Source: QQUD01 sp039029915
GTDB lineage: Bacteria > Chloroflexota > Anaerolineae > Promineifilales > Promineifilaceae
Assembly (NCBI GenBank): GCA_039029915.1
Contig: JBCCFD010000286.1
Location: 1-10,089 of the forward strand
Reading direction: 5' to 3'
Length of the DNA stretch: 10,089 bases
The notes under the pieces were generated by a model that had not been told where the DNA came from, did no database searches, and worked only from the letters and a program-made list of their open reading frames with translations. Both the position numbers and the translations under genes were made by a program. Positions 1 through 6,852 of this stretch are shown piece by piece. The stretch's first letter is position 1, and each line of letters starts with the position of its first letter.

Positions 1-1617
1 ATTCCAAAACGGCCGTTATCCGACTTCCTTGAAAGCACCGCCGCTTGGTTGCCAAAGAAAACGGCTATTCAGTTCTATGACAATAGCTTGACTTATCGTG
101 AATTGGATGAGCAGGTCAATCAGATGAGCCACGTCTTTCACGGTATGGGGGTCAGAAGCGGGGACCGCGTCATGCTCATTCTGCCCAATATGCCGCAGAT
201 GATTGTGGCGTTTTATGGCGTTTTACGAGCGGGTGGGGTGGCCGTTTTACCTAATGCGGAGGCGGATGCCAAAACGATTGTGGCGCAAGTCGTTGAAATT
301 AGGCCAAAGGTGCTGGTAACGGTCAGAAGTTTTAGCCAGCTAGCTCATATTATAAAGCAGCAAACTGGTTTGGATAAATTTATCTTTGCTGATTTAAGAA
401 CGGCCGTTTCTCAAAAAACCTATCTTCAATTGATTCAGCGGTTTGGTATCGCTGATGAAGAAGAGAAACATAAAGAGCTCGCCCGCACGATAGGGCATCG
501 TATGTCAACAATTCGGCAGGATGCACCAACCGAACCGCTCAATGTGGTGATTCAACACACCGATTTGGCGGCAATTTTGTTTACAAGCGGCACGACCAGC
601 CAGCCGAAGGGGGTCGCGCTTTCTCATCAAAACTTGGTTGCTAATACCTTACAAACCCGTCACTGGGTGCCAGATTTGCGGTATGGAAAAGAAGTTTGCC
701 TTTCGGTCGTGCCGTTGCTACACAGCTATGGGTTAATCAGCGCGATGAGTATGCCAATCGCACTGGGAGCCAAAATTGTGCTTTTGCCGGCCTTTGATCC
801 CCAAGCCGTACTTGAGCAAATTAGAGATCATAATGTGTCCCTATTTCCCGGCGTGCCATCCATGTATATGGTCATCAACAAGATGCCCAACGTGCGTGAA
901 TTTGGGCTATCCTCTGTTAAGGCGTGCATAAGTGGTGCTGCCCCCTTGCCTATTGAAGTTCAAGAAGCGTTTGAAAAGCTAAGCCACGGCCGTTTAGTAG
1001 AAGGGTATGGTTTAACCGAAGCATCCCCTGTAACTCACGCCAACCCGCTTTACGGGGTGCGTAAACCGGGTTCAATTGGGGTTCCCCTGCCAAATACTGA
1101 TGCTAAAATCATCGATTTAGTGACAGGTGAGGATGTGCCAGTGGGCCAGATTGGTGAGTTAGTGGTGCGGGGACCGCAGGTCATGCAGGGATATTGGCAA
1201 GCGGACGGAAGTTTAGATAATCACACCGTGCTGGATAACGGCTGGCTAGATACCGGGGATGTTGCTGTTCAAGATGATGATGGTTATTTCAGAATCATTA
1301 GCCGTAAAAAAGACACAATTGTGTTTGGAGAGTACACCGTATTCCCAAGGGACGTGGAAGAGGTGCTTTATGAGCATGCACGCGTTTTGGAAGTAGCAGT
1401 TGTGGGTATTGGCAAAGCTGGTGATGGACAAAAAGTAAAAGCGTTTGTGGTGCCCAAACCCGGGGCAGAGCTTTCAAAAGAAGAGCTTCTTGAACTGTGT
1501 AAACGACGATTAGAGCCATACGCTGTGCCCTGGGATATCGAATTCCGTGACGAGCTGCCAAAATCGTTTATTGGCAAAGTGCTGCGCCGCTTATTGGTGA
1601 ATGAACCAGCAAAATGA
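1..1617 (+). CDS. AMP-forming acyl-CoA ligase (fatty-acid-CoA ligase-like), 5' end cut by window edge
   Basis: Class I adenylate-forming enzyme that would activate a carboxylic acid, probably a fatty acid, to acyl-AMP and then acyl-CoA in the cytoplasm. The frame is open back to base 1 and reads IPKRPLSDFLESTAAWLPKK, a normal ligase N-terminus, so the true start lies upstream and the TTG at 49 is internal. Visible core motifs: P-loop FTSGTTSQPKG (580-612), YGLTE (about 1006-1020), the hinge region with WLDTGD and SRKKD (about 1240-1315), and the catalytic C-terminal lysine in GKVLRR (Lys codon 1576-1578). Odd point: the segment usually written GG(F/Y)NVYP reads FGEYTVFP here. The substrate cannot be told from sequence; the family also includes aryl and short-chain ligases, but overall it resembles FadD-like long-chain enzymes. 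It overlaps the next gene by four bases (ATGA), which implies translational coupling. Confidence 0.9.
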   Translation: MPKRPLSDFLESTAAWLPKKTAIQFYDNSLTYRELDEQVNQMSHVFHGMGVRSGDRVMLILPNMPQMIVAFYGVLRAGGVAVLPNAEADAKTIVAQVVEIRPKVLVTVRSFSQLAHIIKQQTGLDKFIFADLRTAVSQKTYLQLIQRFGIADEEEKHKELARTIGHRMSTIRQDAPTEPLNVVIQHTDLAAILFTSGTTSQPKGVALSHQNLVANTLQTRHWVPDLRYGKEVCLSVVPLLHSYGLISAMSMPIALGAKIVLLPAFDPQAVLEQIRDHNVSLFPGVPSMYMVINKMPNVREFGLSSVKACISGAAPLPIEVQEAFEKLSHGRLVEGYGLTEASPVTHANPLYGVRKPGSIGVPLPNTDAKIIDLVTGEDVPVGQIGELVVRGPQVMQGYWQADGSLDNHTVLDNGWLDTGDVAVQDDDGYFRIISRKKDTIVFGEYTVFPRDVEEVLYEHARVLEVAVVGIGKAGDGQKVKAFVVPKPGAELSKEELLELCKRRLEPYAVPWDIEFRDELPKSFIGKVLRRLLVNEPAK

Positions 1618-2369
1618 AATCTTTTTTCAATCAGAAATTCTCCCGCAGAATGCTCCTTTTTTCAGGAATTAGTTCGCTGGCTGCGCTTGGGTTTTTCTTT
1701 AAATCTCGTATTTTTTCACGCTGGTTAGAACAGTCGACGACTGAGCAGGTCTTGTTTCATGTTGACACGGCCGAAAAAGTGATCGCCTTAACGATTGATG
1801 ATGGCCCGCACGAAACGTTGACTGCACAAATTCTAGATATCTTGGCAGATCACGACATTAAGGCCACTTTTTTTATTCTGGGTGATAACGTGCCAGGGAA
1901 TGAGGCGGTGCTGCAGCGCTTGGTCGCTGAAGGGCATGAATTAGGGAACCATTTGATGAATGACGCTCGCTCAATCGGTTTGAACGAATCAGAATTTTTA
2001 GAGCAAGTTTCTCAAGCGCATCACATTATTTCGCAATATGCAGATGTCAAATGGTTTCGCCCAGGGTCGGGTTGGTACAATGACCGAATGCTGGCTCAAA
2101 TACGGCCGTTTAAGTACCGCACGGTCATCGGCTCAGTTTATCCATTTGATGCCCAAATCCGCTCTAAAGAGTTTGCCAGTAGCTATATCTTAAGCAATAC
2201 ACAACCAGGGTCCATTATTATTTTGCACGATGGGAAGACAGAGCGGCAGCATACACCATCCGTTCTGCATAAGATTATTCCTGCTTTGCAAAAACGCGGT
2301 TTTAAATTTTTAACCCTTTCAGAGCTTGTGGAAATTGGTGAGAATCCAGCCCCTGCGGCCGTAAAATAA
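1614..2369 (+). CDS. NodB-type polysaccharide deacetylase (CE4), membrane-anchored or exported
   Basis: A 251-residue protein with a basic N-terminus and a hydrophobic stretch (about residues 13-29), so it is exported or anchored outside the membrane. SRRMLL at 10-15 loosely resembles a twin-arginine signal, but no clear cleavage site follows. The NodB homology domain (about 55-240) would remove N- or O-acetyl groups from an extracellular glycan using a divalent metal. Motif 1 is TIDDGPHE (60-67, with D62 and D63), motif 2 is GHELGNHLMND (107-117), motif 3 is RPGSGWYN (149-156), and the late motif is IIILHDG (201-207). The second metal histidine of the usual H-x-x-x-H is Asp117 here (H113-LMN-D117). 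Whether this marks a subfamily or altered activity is unknown. The start codon overlaps the ligase stop. The deacetylase family is secure; the substrate is not known and could be peptidoglycan, capsule or another N-acyl compound. Confidence 0.88.
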   Translation: MKSFFNQKFSRRMLLFSGISSLAALGFFFKSRIFSRWLEQSTTEQVLFHVDTAEKVIALTIDDGPHETLTAQILDILADHDIKATFFILGDNVPGNEAVLQRLVAEGHELGNHLMNDARSIGLNESEFLEQVSQAHHIISQYADVKWFRPGSGWYNDRMLAQIRPFKYRTVIGSVYPFDAQIRSKEFASSYILSNTQPGSIIILHDGKTERQHTPSVLHKIIPALQKRGFKFLTLSELVEIGENPAPAAVK

Positions 2370-2394
2370 GCACCATATATCGCAAAATAAAATT

Positions 2395-2400
2395 AAAGGA
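2395..2400 (+). promoter_or_regulatory. Ribosome binding site supporting a GTG start
   Basis: AAAGGA ends 7 bases before the GTG at 2408, in an AT-rich gap of 38 bases. No ATG in the right place competes, and the resulting N-terminus (MKLPSTPIPKEQ) looks natural for the lyase family, so GTG is taken as the start. Confidence 0.7.
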
Positions 2401-2407
2401 TTGCGCT

Positions 2408-3856
2408 GTGAAATTGCCATCAACACCTATCCCGAAAGAACAACTATTTCAACAAATGGAAACAGCCAGGGCAGAGGATGCGCATTGGCGGGAGGGTAAG
2501 GTCTTTTCGCTGGTGTTTCATGCTGGGGAAGAGGTGAGCCAGGTTGCCAAAGAAGCCTATACCATGTTCATGTCTGAGAATGGCTTGAACCCAACAGTTT
2601 TTCCGAGCCTTAAACGGTTTGAAAGCGACGTGATAAGCATGTCCATAAACTTGTTAGGTGGTGGGGTATTGGCAGCTGGGAACATGACCTCTGGTGGCAC
2701 CGAGAGCATTTTGATGGCTGTTTATACCGCCCGCGAATGGGCCAAAACTAATTTTCCCGAAACGGATCCTAAACATCATTCGCCGGAAATTGTGGCCCCT
2801 ATTTCTGTTCATCCCGCTTTTGAAAAGGCAGGACATTATTTTGGCATTAAGATTGTGCATGCACCGCTGGCTTCGAACTATTGTGCCGATGTGGAAAAAA
2901 TGAGAGGTGCCATTTCACCCGCTACGATTTTGATGGTTGGTTCGGCGCCAGCTTACCCACATGGGGCTATCGATCCAATTTCTGATTTGGCACAAATTGC
3001 TCAGGAAAATGGCATTCTATTCCATGTTGATGCGTGCGTAGGCGGGTTTATTCTGCCGTTCATTAAAAAGGTTGGGTATGAGATACCTGATTTTGATTTA
3101 TCTGTGCCTGGCGTGACGAGTATTTCGGCTGATTTGCATAAATACGCGTATGCAGCAAAGGGGGCGTCAGTTATTTTGTACCGCGATAAGGCGTTGCGTC
3201 GTCACCAGCTTTTTGCCTATATGAACTGGCCAGGAGGTATTTATGCCTCGCCATCGATGGGCGGGACTCGGCCTGGCGGTGCCATTGCTTCAGCGTGGGC
3301 AGTGCTTAACTTTATGGGGGAGTCCGGCTATATGGCAATTGCAGATAAGGTCATGCAGGCTAGAAACCGGCTATTTGCTGGCATTGCTGAACTGCCTGAT
3401 TTACAAATTCTTGGTGATCCAAAGGCAACTATTTTTGCAATAGCCTCTAAGACAATAGATATTTTTGAAGTTGGGGATGAGCTTCAGGCGCTAGGGTGGC
3501 ATCTGGATCGCCAGCAATTCCCTTCGAGTCTGCACGTAACATTGATGCAGCAGCATATTGATCAAACAAAGCAGTTTTTGCAGGATATTGAACGGGCTGT
3601 TGCCAAAGTTAAACGGCCGTCTCCCGCTAAGTGGCTCAATCAGCTAGTCTTGAGAATGGCCCAATGGTTAACGGCCGTTTTGCCAGAAGCTTGGGTGAGT
3701 TGGCTCACAAAAATTGCGGCAGGCAGTATGGCCGGCGGAGATGGGCTACCTGAACGGTCAGCCGCGATGTATGGCATGTTAGGCTCGCTACCCAATCGTG
3801 GCGATTTGCGAGAAGTGGTGTTAGATATGGTAGAAGGATTTACGGAGAATAAATAA
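2408..3856 (+). CDS. Sphingosine-1-phosphate-lyase-like PLP enzyme (group II decarboxylase fold)
   Basis: A 482-residue fold-type I PLP enzyme. In the family, S1P lyases split phosphorylated long-chain bases into a fatty aldehyde and phosphoethanolamine. Seen here: MTSGGTESILMA (93-104, phosphate-cup region), HVDACVGG (206-213, Asp208 expected to pair with the PLP nitrogen), SADLHKYAYAAKG (240-252, Schiff-base Lys245), then NWPGGIYASPSMGGTRPGG (273-291) and MGESGY (303-308), which follow the eukaryotic Dpl1/SGPL1 pattern closely. The C-terminal AAMYGMLG (452-459) also matches the family's conserved YGM element. There is no N-terminal transmembrane helix, unlike the ER-anchored eukaryotic enzymes and like known soluble bacterial ones. 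Residues about 405-440 form an extra tryptophan-rich, amphipathic-looking stretch. An amino-acid decarboxylase of the same superfamily is the alternative, but the motif set argues for the lyase branch. It is the third gene of the likely operon. Confidence 0.85.
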   Translation: MKLPSTPIPKEQLFQQMETARAEDAHWREGKVFSLVFHAGEEVSQVAKEAYTMFMSENGLNPTVFPSLKRFESDVISMSINLLGGGVLAAGNMTSGGTESILMAVYTAREWAKTNFPETDPKHHSPEIVAPISVHPAFEKAGHYFGIKIVHAPLASNYCADVEKMRGAISPATILMVGSAPAYPHGAIDPISDLAQIAQENGILFHVDACVGGFILPFIKKVGYEIPDFDLSVPGVTSISADLHKYAYAAKGASVILYRDKALRRHQLFAYMNWPGGIYASPSMGGTRPGGAIASAWAVLNFMGESGYMAIADKVMQARNRLFAGIAELPDLQILGDPKATIFAIASKTIDIFEVGDELQALGWHLDRQQFPSSLHVTLMQQHIDQTKQFLQDIERAVAKVKRPSPAKWLNQLVLRMAQWLTAVLPEAWVSWLTKIAAGSMAGGDGLPERSAAMYGMLGSLPNRGDLREVVLDMVEGFTENK

Positions 3857-5026
3857 ATGTCACTCACTCGCCACTTATCAGCTCGCGCCCAGCGTATGCA
3901 CCCCTTAGCGATTCGTGAAATATTATGCCAAGCTTCACATCCTGACATTATTCCTTTTATTGCTGGACAACCCGAGCCCTCACTGTTTCCGACTCAGGTG
4001 ATAGGGTATCAAGCTAAACAAATATTTCAATCAAATGGGCCTGAGGTGTTGCAATATGGCAATTCCCAAGGGCTAATTACCTTGCGAAATTGGGTGGCTT
4101 CTCGCAGCAGAAATGCTGCTCCTGAAAATGTTGTTGTAATCTCTGGTTCCCAGCAGGCGCTTGACATTTCAGCCAAGCTCCTTGTGATGCCGGGCGATAA
4201 AATAATCGTGGCTGCACCAACCTATGCCGGTGCTTTGAGCACATATGCTATTTATGGCGCTGAATTTATCGCCGTACCTTGTGATGATGAGGGGATGCTT
4301 CCAGATGAGCTTGAAAAAGCGTTTCAGCAAGACCCTCGTCTGATTTATGCGATTCCGAATTTTATGAATCCAACTGGTGTAAACATGAGCCTTGCCCGAC
4401 GCAGGCAACTGGCACAACTGGCCCAAAGCTATGATGTGCCAATCCTAGAAGATGATCCCTACGGTGAGCTTCGTTTTGAGGGTGAGCGTTTGCCTAATTT
4501 ATATGAATTGGCGCCTGAGCATGTGGTGTATGCAAGCACCTTTTCCAAAATTTTAGCACCGGGCTTGCGCCTGGCTTGGATGATTGTGCCTGACTGGTTA
4601 ATCGACAGGCTGATCACAGCCAAGCAAACGTCTGATTTGCAATCTGCTACTTATACTCAGCATTTTGTGGCAGACCTTTTGGAGGATGATTTTATGGAGC
4701 GCCACATTTTGAAATTGAGATCTTATTATCGTCAGCAGCGAGATTGGATGTTAACGGCCGTTTCCAACTACTTTCCGTCCGAAGTACAGTATACGCGGCC
4801 AACCGGTGGCATGTTTGTTTGGTGTGAGCTGCCAAATCGAGTGAACGCGACCCACCTCCTTAAAAAAGCGATTGAGAATAAAGTCGCTTACATGCCCGGT
4901 AGCGCCTTTTTTCATGATGACACTGGACATCATACCGTTCGATTGAGTTTTACAATTGCCAGTGAGGCACAGATTAGTGAGGGAATATCAATATTGGGCC
5001 AACTATTTGAAGAAGCATTGATGTGA
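3857..5026 (+). CDS. PLP-dependent class I/II aminotransferase (2-aminoadipate / MocR-domain-like)
   Basis: A 389-residue cytoplasmic fold-type I aminotransferase of the usual length for the LysN / 2-aminoadipate transaminase group; kynurenine and branched-chain/aromatic aminotransferases look alike. Motifs: FIAGQPEPSLFP (34-45), LQYGNSQGL (65-73), GSQQALD (97-103), IPNFMNPTG (166-174, PLP-contacting Asn171), ILEDDPYGELRF (196-207, Asp199 near the ring nitrogen), TFSKILAPGLRLAW (228-241, Schiff-base Lys231) and VRLSF (361-365, Arg363 expected to bind the substrate carboxylate). There is no N-terminal DNA-binding domain, so it is not a MocR regulator. The ATG directly follows the lyase TAA, and GGAG at 3844-3847 gives a good ribosome site 9 bases upstream, inside the lyase gene. 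The exact amino donor cannot be assigned. It probably ends the operon. Confidence 0.87.
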   Translation: MSLTRHLSARAQRMHPLAIREILCQASHPDIIPFIAGQPEPSLFPTQVIGYQAKQIFQSNGPEVLQYGNSQGLITLRNWVASRSRNAAPENVVVISGSQQALDISAKLLVMPGDKIIVAAPTYAGALSTYAIYGAEFIAVPCDDEGMLPDELEKAFQQDPRLIYAIPNFMNPTGVNMSLARRRQLAQLAQSYDVPILEDDPYGELRFEGERLPNLYELAPEHVVYASTFSKILAPGLRLAWMIVPDWLIDRLITAKQTSDLQSATYTQHFVADLLEDDFMERHILKLRSYYRQQRDWMLTAVSNYFPSEVQYTRPTGGMFVWCELPNRVNATHLLKKAIENKVAYMPGSAFFHDDTGHHTVRLSFTIASEAQISEGISILGQLFEEALM

Positions 5027-5035
5027 GAATTAAGT

Positions 5036-5084
5036 GTTCCGAAGTTTCTAGTTTGAAAACCTTGTTAGATGAAAACTTCGGAAC
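5036..5084. repeat. Inverted repeat unit 1 (12-bp perfect arms)
   Basis: GTTCCGAAGTTT at 5036-5047 is matched perfectly by its reverse complement at 5073-5084, leaving a 25-base loop. It begins 10 bases after the aminotransferase stop. No T-tract follows the right arm, so it is not a typical intrinsic terminator. It is the first of two related units spaced exactly 55 bases apart. Confidence 0.75.
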
Positions 5085-5090
5085 CTCGAG

Positions 5091-5139
5091 GAAACGAAGT
5101 TTATAGTCGTTGTTTTATTCAAAACAGGAACTTCGTTTC
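5091..5139. repeat. Inverted repeat unit 2 (11-bp arms, nested hairpin)
   Basis: GAAACGAAGTT at 5091-5101 pairs with AACTTCGTTTC at 5129-5139. Inside its loop is a second perfect 6-bp hairpin, TGTTTT/AAAACA (5111-5116 and 5121-5126). The unit shares the inner core CGAAGTTTnTAGT and the AACTTCG right arm with unit 1 at a fixed offset of 55 bases. The outer four bases of the arms differ on both sides and still pair. It lies 49-97 bases upstream of the symporter start, so it may be in that gene's leader or operator region. Confidence 0.75.
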
Positions 5140-5187
5140 ACTTAAGACGCGAATTCGTTAGATTTTTTTGAGAAGAGGAAAAAGGAA

Positions 5188-6651
5188 ATGAGCCAGGAAA
5201 CCACAGCTGCTAATGGTGTTGCCACTGAACGCTTGCCCGTTTGGGTTAAAATTTTATATGGAGCTGGTGATTGGGGGGTGTCGAGCTACAACACCCTGCG
5301 CTTGATTTTTTACGCGATTTTTTTGGTAGATGTGGTTGGTTTAGACCCGCGTCTCGCTTCGTTTGCAACGCTGTTTGGTATTTTGTGGGATGCATTTAAT
5401 GATCCGTTTATTGGCTACATTAGCGATCGGCTGGAAAACGGCCGTTTTGGGAAGCGTCGTACATTCTTAGTCTATGGGGCCATTCCGTTCGGGCTGGGGT
5501 TTATGTTCCTCTGGTGGGCACCTCCTTTTGAAAGCACCTTTCTTGTTTTTCTGACCGTTACCTTTGCGTTTATGCTGGCTGACACGTTCCAAAGCATTGT
5601 GTCAGTCCCTTACTACAGCCTCACACCAGAAATCACTCCGAACTATCATGAACGAACGTCGTTAACGAGCTTTCGCATGCTGTTCAACCTTTTGTCTTCA
5701 CTTGTGGTGGCTGTGGCGGCCCCGATTATTGTCAATTCGGCCGTGGCCGGTGGGGCAACCCAACAGCAGGGATACATCACGGTATCAGCTATTTTTGGTG
5801 CGTCAGCCATTGTACCGCTTTTGCTGATTGGTTTCTTTGTGAAAGAGCAAGATTTTGAAGGTGAAGAAGAGGAAGATACGCCGTCTATGCGAGAGATGCT
5901 GCAAACGGCTTGGGAGAATATCCCTTTTCGATTTGCCACGGGGATTTACATGCTCAACTGGATGACATTTGACCTGATTGCGCTCATGCTGCCATTTTTC
6001 CTGACTTACTGGGTGGCTGAAGGCGATTTATTAGGAGAAGCTAATTTGTTTGGTATTAATTTAGCCTTGGAGTCAGCTGTTTTGGGCGTGCTGTTGATAA
6101 CGGCCGTTTTGACTTTACCCATCTGGAATAGCCTCTCAAAGCGATACGGTAAGCGAAAAGCTTATATGTCAGCCCTTGCCTTTTGGACTATCGTGCAGTT
6201 AACGGTCTTTTCCATTGGTCCTGGGCAAGTTAACGCAACGCTATTGATAGCTTTCTTGGCTGGTATTGGCGCATCTGCTGCTCACGTGTTGCCTGATGCT
6301 ATTTTCCCTGACGTGATGGAGTGGGATGAATTGCGGATCGGGCAAAGGTTTGAAGGCATCTATTACGGTGTCAAAAACTTTACCAGAAAATTGACCGGTG
6401 CATTTTCAACCTTTATTGCCCTGCAGGTCTTGGGATGGTTTGGCTATTTGAATCCAACTGCAGGGGCCACAATCTTTACACAGCCCCAAACTGCGTTGAA
6501 TGCCATTCGCGTTTTAACTGGGCCAATTGGTGCCATCATGCTTATCTTAGCGATTGTGGTGACATACTACTATCCTCTAACCCGAGAGAAACATGCTCGG
6601 ATTCGACGCTTGCTGTTTCGAAAGCAGCACCGCCCGCCATTGACACAATAA
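5188..6651 (+). CDS. GPH-family (MelB-like) sugar:cation symporter
   Basis: A 487-residue inner-membrane transporter of the glycoside-pentoside-hexuronide:cation symporter family in the major facilitator superfamily, with hydrophobic segments consistent with 12 helices. Family signatures: YGAGDWG (24-30), WDAFNDPFIGYISDR (67-81), GKRRTFLVYGAIPFG (88-102), YYSLTPEIT (142-150) and the late FPDVMEWDELRIGQRFEG element (373-390), the counterpart of the MelB segment with YGEW. Asp68 and Asp72 have the same 4-residue spacing as the MelB cation-site aspartates Asp55 and Asp59. The central cytoplasmic loop holds a very acidic run (EGEEEED, 224-230). AGAGG at 5174-5178 sits 9 bases before the ATG and supports this start. 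It appears to be a single-gene unit between the 55-base repeats and a terminator. The substrate, likely a glycoside or sugar acid, cannot be assigned. Confidence 0.88.
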   Translation: MSQETTAANGVATERLPVWVKILYGAGDWGVSSYNTLRLIFYAIFLVDVVGLDPRLASFATLFGILWDAFNDPFIGYISDRLENGRFGKRRTFLVYGAIPFGLGFMFLWWAPPFESTFLVFLTVTFAFMLADTFQSIVSVPYYSLTPEITPNYHERTSLTSFRMLFNLLSSLVVAVAAPIIVNSAVAGGATQQQGYITVSAIFGASAIVPLLLIGFFVKEQDFEGEEEEDTPSMREMLQTAWENIPFRFATGIYMLNWMTFDLIALMLPFFLTYWVAEGDLLGEANLFGINLALESAVLGVLLITAVLTLPIWNSLSKRYGKRKAYMSALAFWTIVQLTVFSIGPGQVNATLLIAFLAGIGASAAHVLPDAIFPDVMEWDELRIGQRFEGIYYGVKNFTRKLTGAFSTFIALQVLGWFGYLNPTAGATIFTQPQTALNAIRVLTGPIGAIMLILAIVVTYYYPLTREKHARIRRLLFRKQHRPPLTQ

Positions 6652-6712
6652 AATGATTTTAACCCGTGTCCTTTGGTTTTAGCATTGCGTCTTTTTTGAT
6701 TTTTATATTCTT

Positions 6713-6747
6713 TGAGCCTTTGTGTTAAAGAAAGGCTCATCTATTTT
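6713..6747 (+). terminator. Intrinsic terminator after the symporter gene
   Basis: A 9-bp perfect stem TGAGCCTTT / AAAGGCTCA (6713-6721 and 6731-6739) with a 9-base loop is followed by the T-rich stretch TCTATTTT. It lies 61 bases after the symporter stop. The T-tract is interrupted, so termination strength is uncertain. Confidence 0.6.
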
Positions 6748-6773
6748 GTCAAAATTTTGATGTTTGTTATGAT
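6746..6773 (+). promoter_or_regulatory. Candidate sigma-70-type promoter for tldD-tldE
   Basis: TTGTCA (6746-6751) and TATGAT (6768-6773) are each one base from consensus and are separated by 16 bases. They lie in the 201-base gap between the symporter stop and tldD, just after the terminator stem, and would give a leader of about 70 bases. TTGATG/TTAGAT at 6757-6762 and 6779-6784 is a weaker overlapping alternative. Confidence 0.4.
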
Positions 6774-6840
6774 TGACGTTAGATGTATGTCTAATAGTTC
6801 CGAGTGATTGCCTAAACTAAAAATTTCATTTCAAATTGAA

Positions 6841-6846
6841 AAGGAG
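6841..6846 (+). promoter_or_regulatory. Ribosome binding site that fixes the tldD start
   Basis: AAGGAG lies 6 bases before the ATG at 6853. The frame is open further upstream to a TTG at 6808, but that start would place this ideal site inside the coding region and add 15 residues (beginning MPKLKISFQ) unlike a TldD N-terminus. The ATG at 6853 is therefore chosen. Confidence 0.85.
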
Positions 6847-6852
6847 ATATTT

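Noticed and set aside
49..51. TTG at 49 as the start of the acyl-CoA ligase
   Set aside because: The frame is open to base 1 and the upstream residues match a ligase N-terminus, so the gene is cut by the window edge rather than starting here.
1246..1577. Three overlapping antisense reading frames of 60-90 codons within the ligase gene
   Set aside because: They overlap one another opposite a well-supported gene, show no recognisable domain, and have the composition expected of a shadow frame. The same holds for other small frames inside the lyase, aminotransferase, symporter and tldD/tldE genes.
5036..5139. The paired inverted repeats as an intrinsic terminator for the aminotransferase gene
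   Set aside because: Neither right arm is followed by a T-tract, loops are 25 bases or more, and the only T-run (5163-5169) is 24 bases past the second arm.
5136..5163. TTTCAC-N16-TTAGAT as a promoter for the symporter gene
   Set aside because: Both boxes match the consensus poorly and the -35 overlaps a hairpin arm; not enough to call.
6798..6804. GTTCCGA before tldD as a further copy of the 5036 repeat
   Set aside because: Only seven bases match and there is no inverted partner at the expected distance.
6829..6841. Small palindrome TTTCAA-A-TTGAAA just before the tldD ribosome site
   Set aside because: Six-base AT-rich arms around one base are likely by chance in an AT-rich leader and could not form a stable hairpin.
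6808..6852. TTG at 6808 as the start of tldD
   Set aside because: An ideal AAGGAG site lies 6 bases before the ATG at 6853, and the extra 15 residues do not resemble TldD.
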